The position numbers were made by a program, and so were the translations under genes. The notes under the pieces were generated by a model. It was not told the DNA's origin. It saw nothing but the letters and a program-made list of their open reading frames with translations, and did no database searches. DNA of 56,326 nucleotides from Flavobacteriales bacterium (GTDB lineage: Bacteria; Bacteroidota; Bacteroidia; Flavobacteriales; Flavobacteriaceae): positions 12,891-69,216 of the forward strand of contig JAHEDS010000004.1 of the NCBI GenBank assembly GCA_024641135.1, written 5' to 3'. Of this stretch, positions 36,137-44,919 are shown piece by piece. Position 1 is the first letter of the stretch; each line of letters begins with the position of its first letter.

Positions 36137-38146
36137 TTATAAAAATTGATTCCAGTAATTTAAAATATCATCAAATTCTTTTGTGTCTCTATAAATTAAA
36201 AAATGCGGATCATTTTGAAAAGTTGTATTAATAAACCATCTACCTGAGGCCACCGCCTTTCTCAAATAATTAAAGGTGTTTTCTTTATCCTTGAGTACCG
36301 CAAAATATTGTGCAAAGGCATAATCTATAGTGCCAAATTGGTAGTCGGTTCTTAATGCTTCTAATCTTTTAAGATATTGATTTGACTCTGAAAAATTTCC
36401 ATTTTTATAATTTGAGATTGCTAGTTTTACAACAACATCTATATTACTTGGATCCGTATTATGTAATTCTTCTAATAGGTCTTGGGCTGTTTTATAGTCT
36501 TGTTTATAATAATAGGAATTGGCTACCTCACTGGTTTTTTTTATTGAGTTCTTTTCATTTATAACTTTACTAAAAAAAGCATTGGCATTTTCTTTTTCAT
36601 TGGCAAGTAAATATTCATTTCCTGTGAACATATACAAATTCAAAAGATCTTCTTTATTCGTAAGTTCCCATAATTTATATTGTTCTTTAAGCGCATCACT
36701 ATCCCCTAATCGTACATAGGCCATAATAAGTGGCTTTTTAAGATAGGCTTTCCCAATGATTTTTGATATGGGTAATAGTTCATCAATGACTTGAGTGTAT
36801 TTTTTTTGTTCTATATCCGCCAATCCTTTTAAGTAATATCTATTACCGCAATTGTAACAATTGTCTAGATTCATGCCATCCATAGGTATTTCATTATAGA
36901 TGTCATCGATGTCTTTGGGACGATTTACAAAATTTAAAGCTACTACCATTGTACTCTGGTTTGTAGGCATGTCCAAGTAAGCAATTTTATATTCTTTTTT
37001 TATCGCCGTATAGGCTTTGTCGTATTTTCCTTTTATTAGTGACTCATATTCAAAGAGGTAATTTTTTTGTCTTGAACTCAATTTAGAGTTCATATCTATT
37101 TTTTTTATTAACGAATCTGTTGTTCGATAATCAGATATATTAAAATAATAAGTGATTAAAAGAATTTTAGGTTCAAAGTAATTGGGATCGGCTTTTATAG
37201 CTTTGTTTAGAAAATCGAGATGCAGACTATCATTATCTATATGATTTAATGCACTTAAATTATATTGATAAGCTTCAAATTTTGGAGGTGTTTCTTCAAA
37301 ATAGGCCTCTTTTTGATTATCCTCTTTATTTAAATAGCCTAAATTATCTTTTTTCTCTTCTATTGCTAAATAACCTAATATTTTTTGTTTTAGCTCTTCA
37401 ATGCAATTCAATGGCGAGTCTGAGTCGCATTCAATAGTTTCAAATGAAATAAGCGTTTTATCCATTAACCCATCCGTAATAGAGGACTGAAGCAATAGTT
37501 TGTTGTTTTCTTTATAAAATCCTCCTGTAATAACTTTTCCTGGCTTAAAATATGTTTTAATTAAATTTTTAACATCTGCTACCGCTCCAGCTTGAGATTT
37601 AATAATACTTGTATAATCATTTACAACTTTTGGAGAAATTACCTGGGCTACAGTATTTTCGGTAATACCATGCACAATCCAACTGGAAGCCATATCCCCT
37701 ATAACTTCTAATTCTTTATCACCTGTATAGTCTTCAAATTTTAAAACAGCAATTTTATCATTGCTATTTGCTTCGGGAAAATTAAAACTACTTAAAAGGT
37801 TACTATTGATAATAAACCCTGCGGATATCGTGCAAATTATAATTATTACAAATAATGCACTGAAATACATTTTATGAAAGGGACTTTTGTAAAAAACAAT
37901 TGATTCGCTCTTAGTTTGGGGAGGTTCTAATTTTTCTAAACGAAATTTCCAGATGTAATAAATATGAAATGGAAACCCAATAATCAATATCAAAATTAAA
38001 AACGTTAGGCTCTTTTGTGGAAAATTTAAAGGCTCGGCAATCAAAGCCAACACTTGAAGAATTAACCAACTAGACACCAAATAAATGGAAATATATTTAA
38101 ACACTTCCTTTTCTCGACATTCTTTAAAAAACCCTTTTAGGTACAT
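36137..38146 (-). CDS. Membrane protein with TolB-like domain and TPR repeats
   Basis: 669 residues. Three membrane helices lie in the first 120 residues (YISIYLVSSWLILQVLALIA, LTFLILILIIGFPFHIYYIW, ALFVIIIICTISAGFII). A TolB-like/FlgO-type domain follows (about 130-255, IAVLKFEDYTGDKELEVIGD, VVNDYTSI, VKNLIKTYFKPGKVITGGFY). The rest is TPR-type helical repeats (about 275-669, LNKAIKADPNYFEPKILLIT, AQDLLEELHNTDPSNIDVVV). This plan is known from Bacteroidota proteins where a cyclase or HTH domain sits at the N-terminus; here that part is a membrane anchor. Probably a sensor or scaffold; function unknown. Confidence 0.75.
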   Translation of the reverse strand: MYLKGFFKECREKEVFKYISIYLVSSWLILQVLALIAEPLNFPQKSLTFLILILIIGFPFHIYYIWKFRLEKLEPPQTKSESIVFYKSPFHKMYFSALFVIIIICTISAGFIINSNLLSSFNFPEANSNDKIAVLKFEDYTGDKELEVIGDMASSWIVHGITENTVAQVISPKVVNDYTSIIKSQAGAVADVKNLIKTYFKPGKVITGGFYKENNKLLLQSSITDGLMDKTLISFETIECDSDSPLNCIEELKQKILGYLAIEEKKDNLGYLNKEDNQKEAYFEETPPKFEAYQYNLSALNHIDNDSLHLDFLNKAIKADPNYFEPKILLITYYFNISDYRTTDSLIKKIDMNSKLSSRQKNYLFEYESLIKGKYDKAYTAIKKEYKIAYLDMPTNQSTMVVALNFVNRPKDIDDIYNEIPMDGMNLDNCYNCGNRYYLKGLADIEQKKYTQVIDELLPISKIIGKAYLKKPLIMAYVRLGDSDALKEQYKLWELTNKEDLLNLYMFTGNEYLLANEKENANAFFSKVINEKNSIKKTSEVANSYYYKQDYKTAQDLLEELHNTDPSNIDVVVKLAISNYKNGNFSESNQYLKRLEALRTDYQFGTIDYAFAQYFAVLKDKENTFNYLRKAVASGRWFINTTFQNDPHFLIYRDTKEFDDILNYWNQFL

Positions 38147-38212
38147 AAATGCTATTTAAGATGGTTAGTGAAATATAAAAAGCTATAAATACAATAATTG
38201 TTGACTCTTTAT

Positions 38213-40606
38213 TTAATTAATATTTAAAATTTTAGTTTCAGAAATAAAACTACCATTATTAGCCATTCCTTCAATAAACAGCTTAATATTTGACTCCTCC
38301 TGATTTCTTATTTTAAATGATATGTTCCCTTTTTCATCGATACTCTTTTTTGGGAGCCACTGTACAACTCCGTATTCTTTGTAAAAACGATTTTGATAAG
38401 AACTGTATTTAGGCACGTAAAATGTTTTAGGTTTTGAAAAGGTTAATGGGATTTCAAATTCTTGAAAAGTTCTCATTTCTGGGTTGTTTTTATATAACAA
38501 CCTATAGTCTGTAAAAATTTTTATCACTCCTCCAGCACCCCTAAATCCTTGTCCAAATCCAGATTTATCCAAAACAATATAATCAATTATATCCATGTTA
38601 TAAAAACTTAATTCATTATCAAAAACTTCTCTGTTATCAATATAAACTATTGGGGATTTATTGCCGGATGAAGATCTATTATCCGTAATCTTAAATTCAT
38701 TATTCATTTGATTAACCGTGTAACCTCTACTTCTAAGATAAGAGGCAAAATCTATATAAGTTTTTCTTTTGTTATCATCAAAAATATCAACTTGTCCATA
38801 AATTGATTTTTGTAACTTTTCGAATTTATCTTGAGTTTTATTAACTTCTATTAGGACTTCTGCTAATTGTTCATATTCTTTCCAGGATGTTGTGAGCAAT
38901 GGTTGTAACAAGTCCGAATCAAAATAAACATTTTCTTTTAAGGGTAATGTTTTATCGTAATTTTCAATACCTGGAACTTTTGACGGATAAAATTGAACAA
39001 ATACATTAGACTTTTTTACTTCATCATTTTTTTTAATTTCACTTAAGTTAATTTTATCGTTATCGAAAGGAAATAACCCCTCCTTTTCAAAGGTGTTTTT
39101 ATTGTCACTAATTTCAAATATTTCTAAATGATTAAAAGTGGACGGATACAATATAAATTTTAATGTCTTAGAATTATTAACTGTTGCCTTAAAACTTATT
39201 CCAAACTCGAAATCATAATTAATTTTTGGTGGATTATTAAAAATTGTCTGCCAGTTATAGCTGCTCCATCCTTGAGTAAGTAATAAATTATCTAATTCAA
39301 ATTGTTTACTTCTATTAATATCAGTAAAATAATACGAAGCATTTTCAATAAACCCTTTAACATAGGGCTGCAAATAAGCTGAAGAAATAATATTGCTATG
39401 ATGATTATACGATATTGTGTCTTCAGGAAGAACTGAAATACTGAAATTATTTTGAATAGTTGAATCTATATCCTTAAATGCCAGAACAACCTCTGTGGAA
39501 TCTATTGCTTTTTTAAATGAAATTTTATTTGTCTTTATTAAATTAATCCCTTCATAATTAAAATATAGTCTTTCTATTATAGGCTCATTGTTTTCATTAA
39601 ATAAAGTAAAAATATTAATGCCGGGATTTAAATCCGTGTACTTAAGATATTTTATAATTTTTAAATCATTAGCAAATTCAATATCTATATATTTAAACTC
39701 AGAACCATTATGAATTGTTAATTTGTACTTTTTTTTTCTTATTGATTTTAATGTATTTTCATTAGTATTAATTTCAACTCCTATTGTCTCTTTATTGTAT
39801 ATGTTTTTTATTGAAATTGTAATTCCATATAATTCAGCAGTACTAAGATTAAACTCTTGTTCAGTATCTTCGAAATTAATAATGACTTTGTATTTAGCTA
39901 GACCTATTGGAGTAAATGAGAATTTACCTATTCCCAAATGATTTGTATTAAAAATAGTAACAACATCATTATTATCATTGACTAAACGACCTTCTAAATT
40001 TGGAATTCCGAAACCCAATTCATCTTTAAAAACAGCACCAATATTGTTTTCTGTACCTGTTATAAGATGACCACCTTCAGGAAGGAACTGTGCGTCTATT
40101 TTGGGGCTTATAACCTTTGCTGTCATATTATTTTCAACATCCGAATCAATAACTTTAATACTCTGTAAATAAAAATTTTGTTCCTCAAAATTTTTCATCC
40201 AATTAGTATAGCTTTTAAATTTATAGTTGCCAGAAGTAAACAAACTATCAATAAAAATATTACCATTTGCTACTCCCTCATTGACTAAAACTAATGTGCT
40301 TTTTATTGTTTTACCGCTCTCGTCTTCAATTGAACAATATAAATTAGTTGTTAATTTAGATAATCGCTTATCATTTTTATCTAAAACATAAGCCGTATAA
40401 GCAAGTGTTTCTCCCTTTATAAAAACTGATTTGTTTATATGCGTATAAACTAGCTCTCTAGGCTCCTGAAAGTAATCTTTAAATGACTCAATAAGGTCTT
40501 CATTATTTAAGTTTTGAGCAAAACTTGAAATAATTGCTAAAAACAAAAATAAGTTAAGTGTATACAGTTTAGATTTGGCTGTTTTGGAGATGATTCTTAA
40601 AAACAT
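38213..40606 (-). CDS. Large exported protein with MG2-like domains and a TonB-plug-like motif
   Basis: 797 residues from the ATG at 40606; a TTG two codons upstream is less likely. The signal region is SKLYTLNLFLFLAIISSFAQ. The N-terminal part (EPRELVYTHINKSVFIKGET, LAYTAYVLDKNDKRLSKLTT) resembles the macroglobulin-like MG2 domain found in Bacteroidota outer-membrane proteins. Near the C-terminus the sequence VYIDNREVFDNELSFYNMDI followed by DYIVLDKSG and GAGGVIKIFTD looks like a TonB-receptor plug core, but no 22-strand barrel follows. A role in envelope binding or uptake is possible; I cannot name a substrate. It lies 66 nt upstream of the TPR gene on the same strand. Confidence 0.75.
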   Translation of the reverse strand: MFLRIISKTAKSKLYTLNLFLFLAIISSFAQNLNNEDLIESFKDYFQEPRELVYTHINKSVFIKGETLAYTAYVLDKNDKRLSKLTTNLYCSIEDESGKTIKSTLVLVNEGVANGNIFIDSLFTSGNYKFKSYTNWMKNFEEQNFYLQSIKVIDSDVENNMTAKVISPKIDAQFLPEGGHLITGTENNIGAVFKDELGFGIPNLEGRLVNDNNDVVTIFNTNHLGIGKFSFTPIGLAKYKVIINFEDTEQEFNLSTAELYGITISIKNIYNKETIGVEINTNENTLKSIRKKKYKLTIHNGSEFKYIDIEFANDLKIIKYLKYTDLNPGINIFTLFNENNEPIIERLYFNYEGINLIKTNKISFKKAIDSTEVVLAFKDIDSTIQNNFSISVLPEDTISYNHHSNIISSAYLQPYVKGFIENASYYFTDINRSKQFELDNLLLTQGWSSYNWQTIFNNPPKINYDFEFGISFKATVNNSKTLKFILYPSTFNHLEIFEISDNKNTFEKEGLFPFDNDKINLSEIKKNDEVKKSNVFVQFYPSKVPGIENYDKTLPLKENVYFDSDLLQPLLTTSWKEYEQLAEVLIEVNKTQDKFEKLQKSIYGQVDIFDDNKRKTYIDFASYLRSRGYTVNQMNNEFKITDNRSSSGNKSPIVYIDNREVFDNELSFYNMDIIDYIVLDKSGFGQGFRGAGGVIKIFTDYRLLYKNNPEMRTFQEFEIPLTFSKPKTFYVPKYSSYQNRFYKEYGVVQWLPKKSIDEKGNISFKIRNQEESNIKLFIEGMANNGSFISETKILNIN

Positions 40607-40612
40607 ATTCAA

Positions 40613-40962
40613 ACGGTTGGTTGGTTGGTAACTTTCAAAAAGAAAAAATAGACAAAAATCATATGATAACCAATTTTTTAAATTAAAACAATTAATTGAT
40701 TCAAAAATCTCTTCACAATCAAGACAATATAAATGGTATATTTTATCGTCACACTAAAGCTATCTATTTAAACAATATTCTAGAGTTTCTGGATTTACAG
40801 GCTCCAAAACCAAAGAAAAATACTTTTTAATAAAACCTATCAATTCATAAATAATAATAATTTAGTATTAAATTGTGAAGGGGTTTTTTACTCAGGATAA
40901 GAACATTATTTTAAACTAATGGTTTGAAATCCCACATTTCAACTAATTAATTCGGAATTAAT
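40613..40962. other. 350-nt gene-free divergent spacer
   Basis: Very AT-rich. It holds a short GGTTGGTTGGTTGGT run (40616-40629) next to the minus-strand gene start and must contain promoters for both flanking genes, but I cannot point to a good TAnnTTTG element. I see no gene or RNA in it. Confidence 0.4.
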
Positions 40963-42414
40963 ATGAAGTTTACCAAACAACAAATGGGTCTAGTTCTCGG
41001 ACCAGTTATGTTTATTATCATATTGATTTTCTTTCACCCGGAAGGTTTAACCAATCCTGCAAATGCCATTTTAGCAACTGCCGTTTGGATTGCTATTTGG
41101 TGGATTACAGAGGCAATAAATATCGCCATGACTGCTTTATTACCTATTGTTCTTTTTCCTATAAGTGGTGGTTTGTCCTTAACTGAAACCACAGCCTCCT
41201 ATGGACATAAATATGTGTTTTTATATGTTGGTGGGTTTATTTTGGCACTCGCTATTGAAAAATGGAAGTTGCATAGAAGGATTGCCCTTACCATTATAAA
41301 AGTGGTTGGAACGAATATCACTAATATAATCCTTGGATTTATGATTGCCACGGCCTTTTTATCCATGTGGATTTCCAATACGGCTACTGCAGTCATGATT
41401 TTACCAGTTGGAATGGCCATTGTTTCTCATTTAAAAGATAATCCACGCACGATTGAAAACGAAAATTTAGTGTTCGGCAAAGCCTTAATGCTATCTATTG
41501 CTTATAGTGCATCCATTGGAGGTATGGCTACACTAATAGGAACACCTCCTAACCTCGTGCTTGCCGGTGTTGTAAAACAAGCCTATAATATTGAGATTTC
41601 ATTTTCAAAATGGTTTATGTTTGGATTCCCAATATCTGTTATTCTATTATTGATTTGCTGGATTTATTTGACGCGGTTCGCTTTTAAGTTCGAACAAAAA
41701 GAATTTCCTGGAGGTAGTCAAGAAATTAAAAAACAATTAAAGGAGCTAGGACCCATTTCTTATGAAGAAAGAACTGTCTTTTTAGTTTTCATGTTAACAG
41801 CTTTTGCCTGGATAACAAGGTCCTTTTTATTAAAAAAGATTATTCCTGAAATTGATGATACTATCATTGCCGTTTTCTTTGCCATCCTCTTATTTATTAT
41901 TCCTGCTAAGGGAAAAAATGAAAAAATTATGACTTGGGAAGACGCCGTTAAATTACCGTGGGGTATAGTTTTATTATTTGGAGGAGGTATGGCTTTAGCA
42001 CTTGGTTTTGAGTCTAGTGGACTGGCCGTATGGATAGGTTCGCAAATGACATCCTTGGGTGGCTTACCACTAATTGTATTGCTGTTAATTTTAATTGCTT
42101 CGGTTAACTTTTTAACAGAAATAACGTCAAATTTAGCTACAACTGCCATGCTATTACCTGTACTTGTCTCCTTAGCATCTGCAATAGGAATACACCCTTA
42201 TTTTTTACTCGTTGGGGCTACTTTGGCTGCTTCCTGTGCCTTCATGTTACCTGTTGCAACCCCACCAAATGCAGTAGTCTTTGGTTCTGGTTACCTAAAA
42301 ATCGAAGATATGGCAAAAAAAGGATTTTGGATGAATATTATTTCTATCCTAATTTTAACCTCAATTGTATATTATATACTGCCTTTACTTTGGGATATGA
42401 CTTCAAGTTTTTAA
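40963..42414 (+). CDS. DASS/SLC13 family sodium-coupled anion (dicarboxylate or sulfate) symporter
   Basis: 483 residues and about 12 membrane helices. The two DASS substrate/Na+ motifs are present: MWISNTATAVMILPVG around residue 138, and EITSNLATTAMLLPVLVSLA around residue 388. The typical GGMATLIGTPPNLVLAG and ATPPNAVVFGSGYLKIEDMA also occur. Members take up succinate, malate, citrate or sulfate with Na+. The motif alone does not settle the substrate. The Rrf2 gene follows on the same strand after 71 nt and may be read from the same transcript. Confidence 0.9.
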   Translation: MKFTKQQMGLVLGPVMFIIILIFFHPEGLTNPANAILATAVWIAIWWITEAINIAMTALLPIVLFPISGGLSLTETTASYGHKYVFLYVGGFILALAIEKWKLHRRIALTIIKVVGTNITNIILGFMIATAFLSMWISNTATAVMILPVGMAIVSHLKDNPRTIENENLVFGKALMLSIAYSASIGGMATLIGTPPNLVLAGVVKQAYNIEISFSKWFMFGFPISVILLLICWIYLTRFAFKFEQKEFPGGSQEIKKQLKELGPISYEERTVFLVFMLTAFAWITRSFLLKKIIPEIDDTIIAVFFAILLFIIPAKGKNEKIMTWEDAVKLPWGIVLLFGGGMALALGFESSGLAVWIGSQMTSLGGLPLIVLLLILIASVNFLTEITSNLATTAMLLPVLVSLASAIGIHPYFLLVGATLAASCAFMLPVATPPNAVVFGSGYLKIEDMAKKGFWMNIISILILTSIVYYILPLLWDMTSSF

Positions 42415-42485
42415 AACGAATTGGTTTTTTGAAATAAACAAAGATTAAAACATCTTTTTTTATTAAGTTTGAAAATAAAAGATCT

Positions 42486-42938
42486 ATGCTATCAAATGCT
42501 TGTAAATATGCTATTCGTTCCATTTTATATTTAGCTATTGAAACAAATGAAAATAATAAAATTGGCGTAAAAAGAATTGCAGAAGAACTGGAAACACCTC
42601 AACCGTTTTTAGCAAAATTATTGCAGCAACTTACTAAAGTAAATTTAGTGTCATCAACAAAAGGCCGTAATGGCGGTTTTTATTTGTCTAGCAATGACCA
42701 AAAAAACACAGTCTGGGATGTTATTAAAAATATTGACGGAACCTCAAAATTTGATGATTGTTATTTAGGTTTATCCAAATGTAGTGACGACACCCCTTGC
42801 CCAGTTCATTTTATAGTTGCTCCATTAAAACAAAAACTACTTGAAAATTTTAGAGATAAAACGATTGCTCAATATGTTATTGAAATTAAACAAACCGGAA
42901 AGGTTTTATCCCTAAAAGATTTAGATATTACTAACTAA
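42486..42938 (+). CDS. Rrf2 family transcriptional regulator, probably Fe-S
   Basis: 150 residues. A winged-helix N-terminus (CKYAIRSILYLAIETNENNK, VKRIAEELETPQPFLAKLLQ, STKGRNGGFYLS) is followed by the effector segment with C92, C99 and C105 (CYLGLSKCSDDTPC), a Cx6Cx5C array. IscR, NsrR and RsrR bind Fe-S clusters with comparable cysteines and sense cluster supply, NO or redox state. The gene converges on the 604-residue gene with an 8-nt overlap at the 3' ends, so it is next to the anaerobic RNR cluster but not in its operon. The likely signal is oxygen or NO (inference). Confidence 0.88.
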   Translation: MLSNACKYAIRSILYLAIETNENNKIGVKRIAEELETPQPFLAKLLQQLTKVNLVSSTKGRNGGFYLSSNDQKNTVWDVIKNIDGTSKFDDCYLGLSKCSDDTPCPVHFIVAPLKQKLLENFRDKTIAQYVIEIKQTGKVLSLKDLDITN

Positions 42939-44745
42939 TTTTAATTGGAACAAGATTTTCAATTTCAAAATGGATTCGTTCCAATGAATCAGCTATTATT
43001 TCCAAATCCTGAATAATCAATTGTTTTTTATCTTGAAAAGTATTTGAAATATTATTAAATAAATTCTGATAATATAAAATACCTTCTTTCATGTTGTTCG
43101 TAAAAGTTAGTAAGTACTTTTCTTCTTTTTTATTCATTTCCTCTTTAACCTCTAACATTTTATTTTTAAGATAGTCCAAATAAATGTAAAGTTCTTTTAT
43201 AAACATATTAGGACGATCTGTCCTTGTTATCATATTATCTCTACCATAAATATGGTCGGTAATGTTTTTTAAACTCATTATGCTAGAATAATATGCCATA
43301 TTTGGTCCTGGACAAACAGACACCCCTTCCCCTTCAACTTTTGTATCTAAATTATTAGCTAATAAAGCTGCGGTTCCTAAGCCTACGCAAGTACATGTTT
43401 TTTCTGTGATTTTATTTAATCGTTCTTGATAAGTTTTTGAAGATAATTGCAATTTATCTAACTCCTTTATCTTTAAATACTGGTATTCTCTCGAGGCGGT
43501 GCAAATACCAGTTTCTTTAAACTCCGTATTTAAGGAAACAAATTTTTTGGGACAAGAACTTCCTGGCCTTCCTTTATTTATCAAAAATTCCTTTTCTAAA
43601 TCTTTTGTGTTTTCCTTAAGGTTATTAAAAGGAACTCCCAGTGGTGAAATATCACTTAAATATAAATCTTCTTCTTTGGCGTTTGCTAGTTGCTGTAATG
43701 TTTTGTCATCAACAGTTGTTGCTTCTGGAACCAATAAAAATGGTGTTCCCCATCCAACAGAATCTAAGCTATAATGATCTAATAAAAACGAGTGCTCTTC
43801 ATGCGTACCAACACCTCCTTGTGCAGAAATCTCTAATTTTAAAGGAGCAATAGAAACTGTCCGATTTTGATTAATTAATTCTTGGTTTAATATATCTTGA
43901 ATTGAGCTTCTTAATTCCTGCCTTTTTTCTTTAAATTCTGCTAATACAGGACCTAAAAGATAACCGTCTGTAGCAAAGGCATGACCCCCACAGTTTAGGC
44001 CCGATTCTATTCTATATTCAGAAACCCAGAGTCCTTTTTTAGCTAAAAATTTCCCTTGAATTATGGCTGATCTGTAATCACTAACTTTTAAAATGATTTT
44101 CTTATTAAAATGCCCTTTTTCATTAGGATAAAATTCGTCAAACTGACTCATATAGGCATACAGTCTTGGATTCATTCCAGCAGATAGAATAACTGAAGAT
44201 TTTAACTTACTATTAGCAAAACCTCTAAGAGCCGCATGCGCATCATTATATTCAACAGGTAATTTAACATCCTTTTTATAGTTGTCTTTATCAACTTTAG
44301 TCATAATGTTAACATCGATGTTTCCCATTAATAAAACTTGTGATGCCCAGTTTTTAATTTCTGAAATATTAAATCCTTTTTCAGTTAGTTTTCTAAATTG
44401 CGCTTTTACTGTCGAACTTTCAGGAAGCATATTGATGTAAGCTTTTATTTCATCCCCTTTTTCCAAGGTGACATTTTTTAAATCATCAAATTTTTTTTCG
44501 GCCAAATCACTTATTAAGTTCAAGTAAGACGTAATTCTTTTTGCTCTAAAATCATCTATTTGATTAGTGATTTCCTGATAAGGAATTTCAAATTTTTCAC
44601 TATACATTTTTCGTAATTTCTCTAATAAAATATCATCAACTAAAGAAATAACAGAATCTATTCCATATTGGGCAACCTTTAAAGGGGTATCTATGGTAAA
44701 TCCAATTCCCATTACTGGGATGTGGAAAGAGTGTGCTTTTGTCAT
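42931..44745 (-). CDS. Unknown protein, probable FMN-dependent TIM barrel (NMO/PfaD-like)
   Basis: 604 residues that I do not recognise as a named protein. The start (HIPVMGIGFTIDTPLKVAQY) looks like the first strand of nitronate monooxygenase-type barrels. ESGLNCGGHAFATDGYLLGP at 247-266 resembles the GGH flavin/phosphate loop of PfaD and PksE enoyl reductases. ISAQGGVGTHEEHSFLLDHY at 306-325 resembles the later phosphate-binding glycine loop. The last 200 residues are unlike those families: cysteines at 398, 415, 451, 453 and 478 (also C252), with CTCVGLG at 451-457, then a long charged helical tail. The cysteines could form a cluster or redox pair. It lies downstream of nrdG-nrdD on the same strand, 174 nt from nrdD, with its own probable promoter and a large hairpin. 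Confidence 0.6.
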   Translation of the reverse strand: MTKAHSFHIPVMGIGFTIDTPLKVAQYGIDSVISLVDDILLEKLRKMYSEKFEIPYQEITNQIDDFRAKRITSYLNLISDLAEKKFDDLKNVTLEKGDEIKAYINMLPESSTVKAQFRKLTEKGFNISEIKNWASQVLLMGNIDVNIMTKVDKDNYKKDVKLPVEYNDAHAALRGFANSKLKSSVILSAGMNPRLYAYMSQFDEFYPNEKGHFNKKIILKVSDYRSAIIQGKFLAKKGLWVSEYRIESGLNCGGHAFATDGYLLGPVLAEFKEKRQELRSSIQDILNQELINQNRTVSIAPLKLEISAQGGVGTHEEHSFLLDHYSLDSVGWGTPFLLVPEATTVDDKTLQQLANAKEEDLYLSDISPLGVPFNNLKENTKDLEKEFLINKGRPGSSCPKKFVSLNTEFKETGICTASREYQYLKIKELDKLQLSSKTYQERLNKITEKTCTCVGLGTAALLANNLDTKVEGEGVSVCPGPNMAYYSSIMSLKNITDHIYGRDNMITRTDRPNMFIKELYIYLDYLKNKMLEVKEEMNKKEEKYLLTFTNNMKEGILYYQNLFNNISNTFQDKKQLIIQDLEIIADSLERIHFEIENLVPIKIS

Positions 44746-44778
44746 ATATAAATTTTAATTCATTAAGGTTATTAAAAT

Positions 44779-44820
44779 AATCATCGAACCTTTAAAATTA
44801 ATTTTAAAGGTTCGATGATT
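44779..44820. repeat. Perfect 42-bp palindrome in the leader of the 604-residue gene
   Basis: Two 21-nt arms without loop: AATCATCGAACCTTTAAAAT and T, then the exact complement. Its near edge is 33 nt before the ATG at 44745. It lacks the A-tract/T-tract flanks shared by most terminators of this window. It may form a leader hairpin (attenuator, stability element) or a double operator. It could also end the nrdD transcript. Confidence 0.8.
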
Positions 44821-44848
44821 TCAATTTACTATTACTACAATAAGTCGT

Positions 44849-44893
44849 TAAAGGTATTTGGTTAAAACCCAAAGGAATATGATATTCATCATA
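44849..44893 (-). promoter_or_regulatory. Candidate FNR-type box and -7 element of the 604-residue gene
   Basis: On the minus strand TATGAT-GAAT-ATCATA (44878-44893) is a perfect 6-bp inverted repeat. Its inner part ATGATnnnnATCAT differs from the FNR/CRP-type TTGATnnnnATCAA only at the outer base of each half. TACCTTTA (44856 to 44849; one mismatch to TAnnTTTG) puts the box centre 36.5 nt from the -7 end, about -41 from the predicted start of transcription. Confidence 0.4.
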
Positions 44894-44919
44894 CTATTAA
44901 AAACACTTTTTAAAATCCT

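Noticed and set aside
44779-44820. 42-bp palindrome read simply as the nrdD terminator
   Set aside because: It lacks the A/T-tract flanks of most terminators here and lies after a probable new promoter; kept as an open possibility only.
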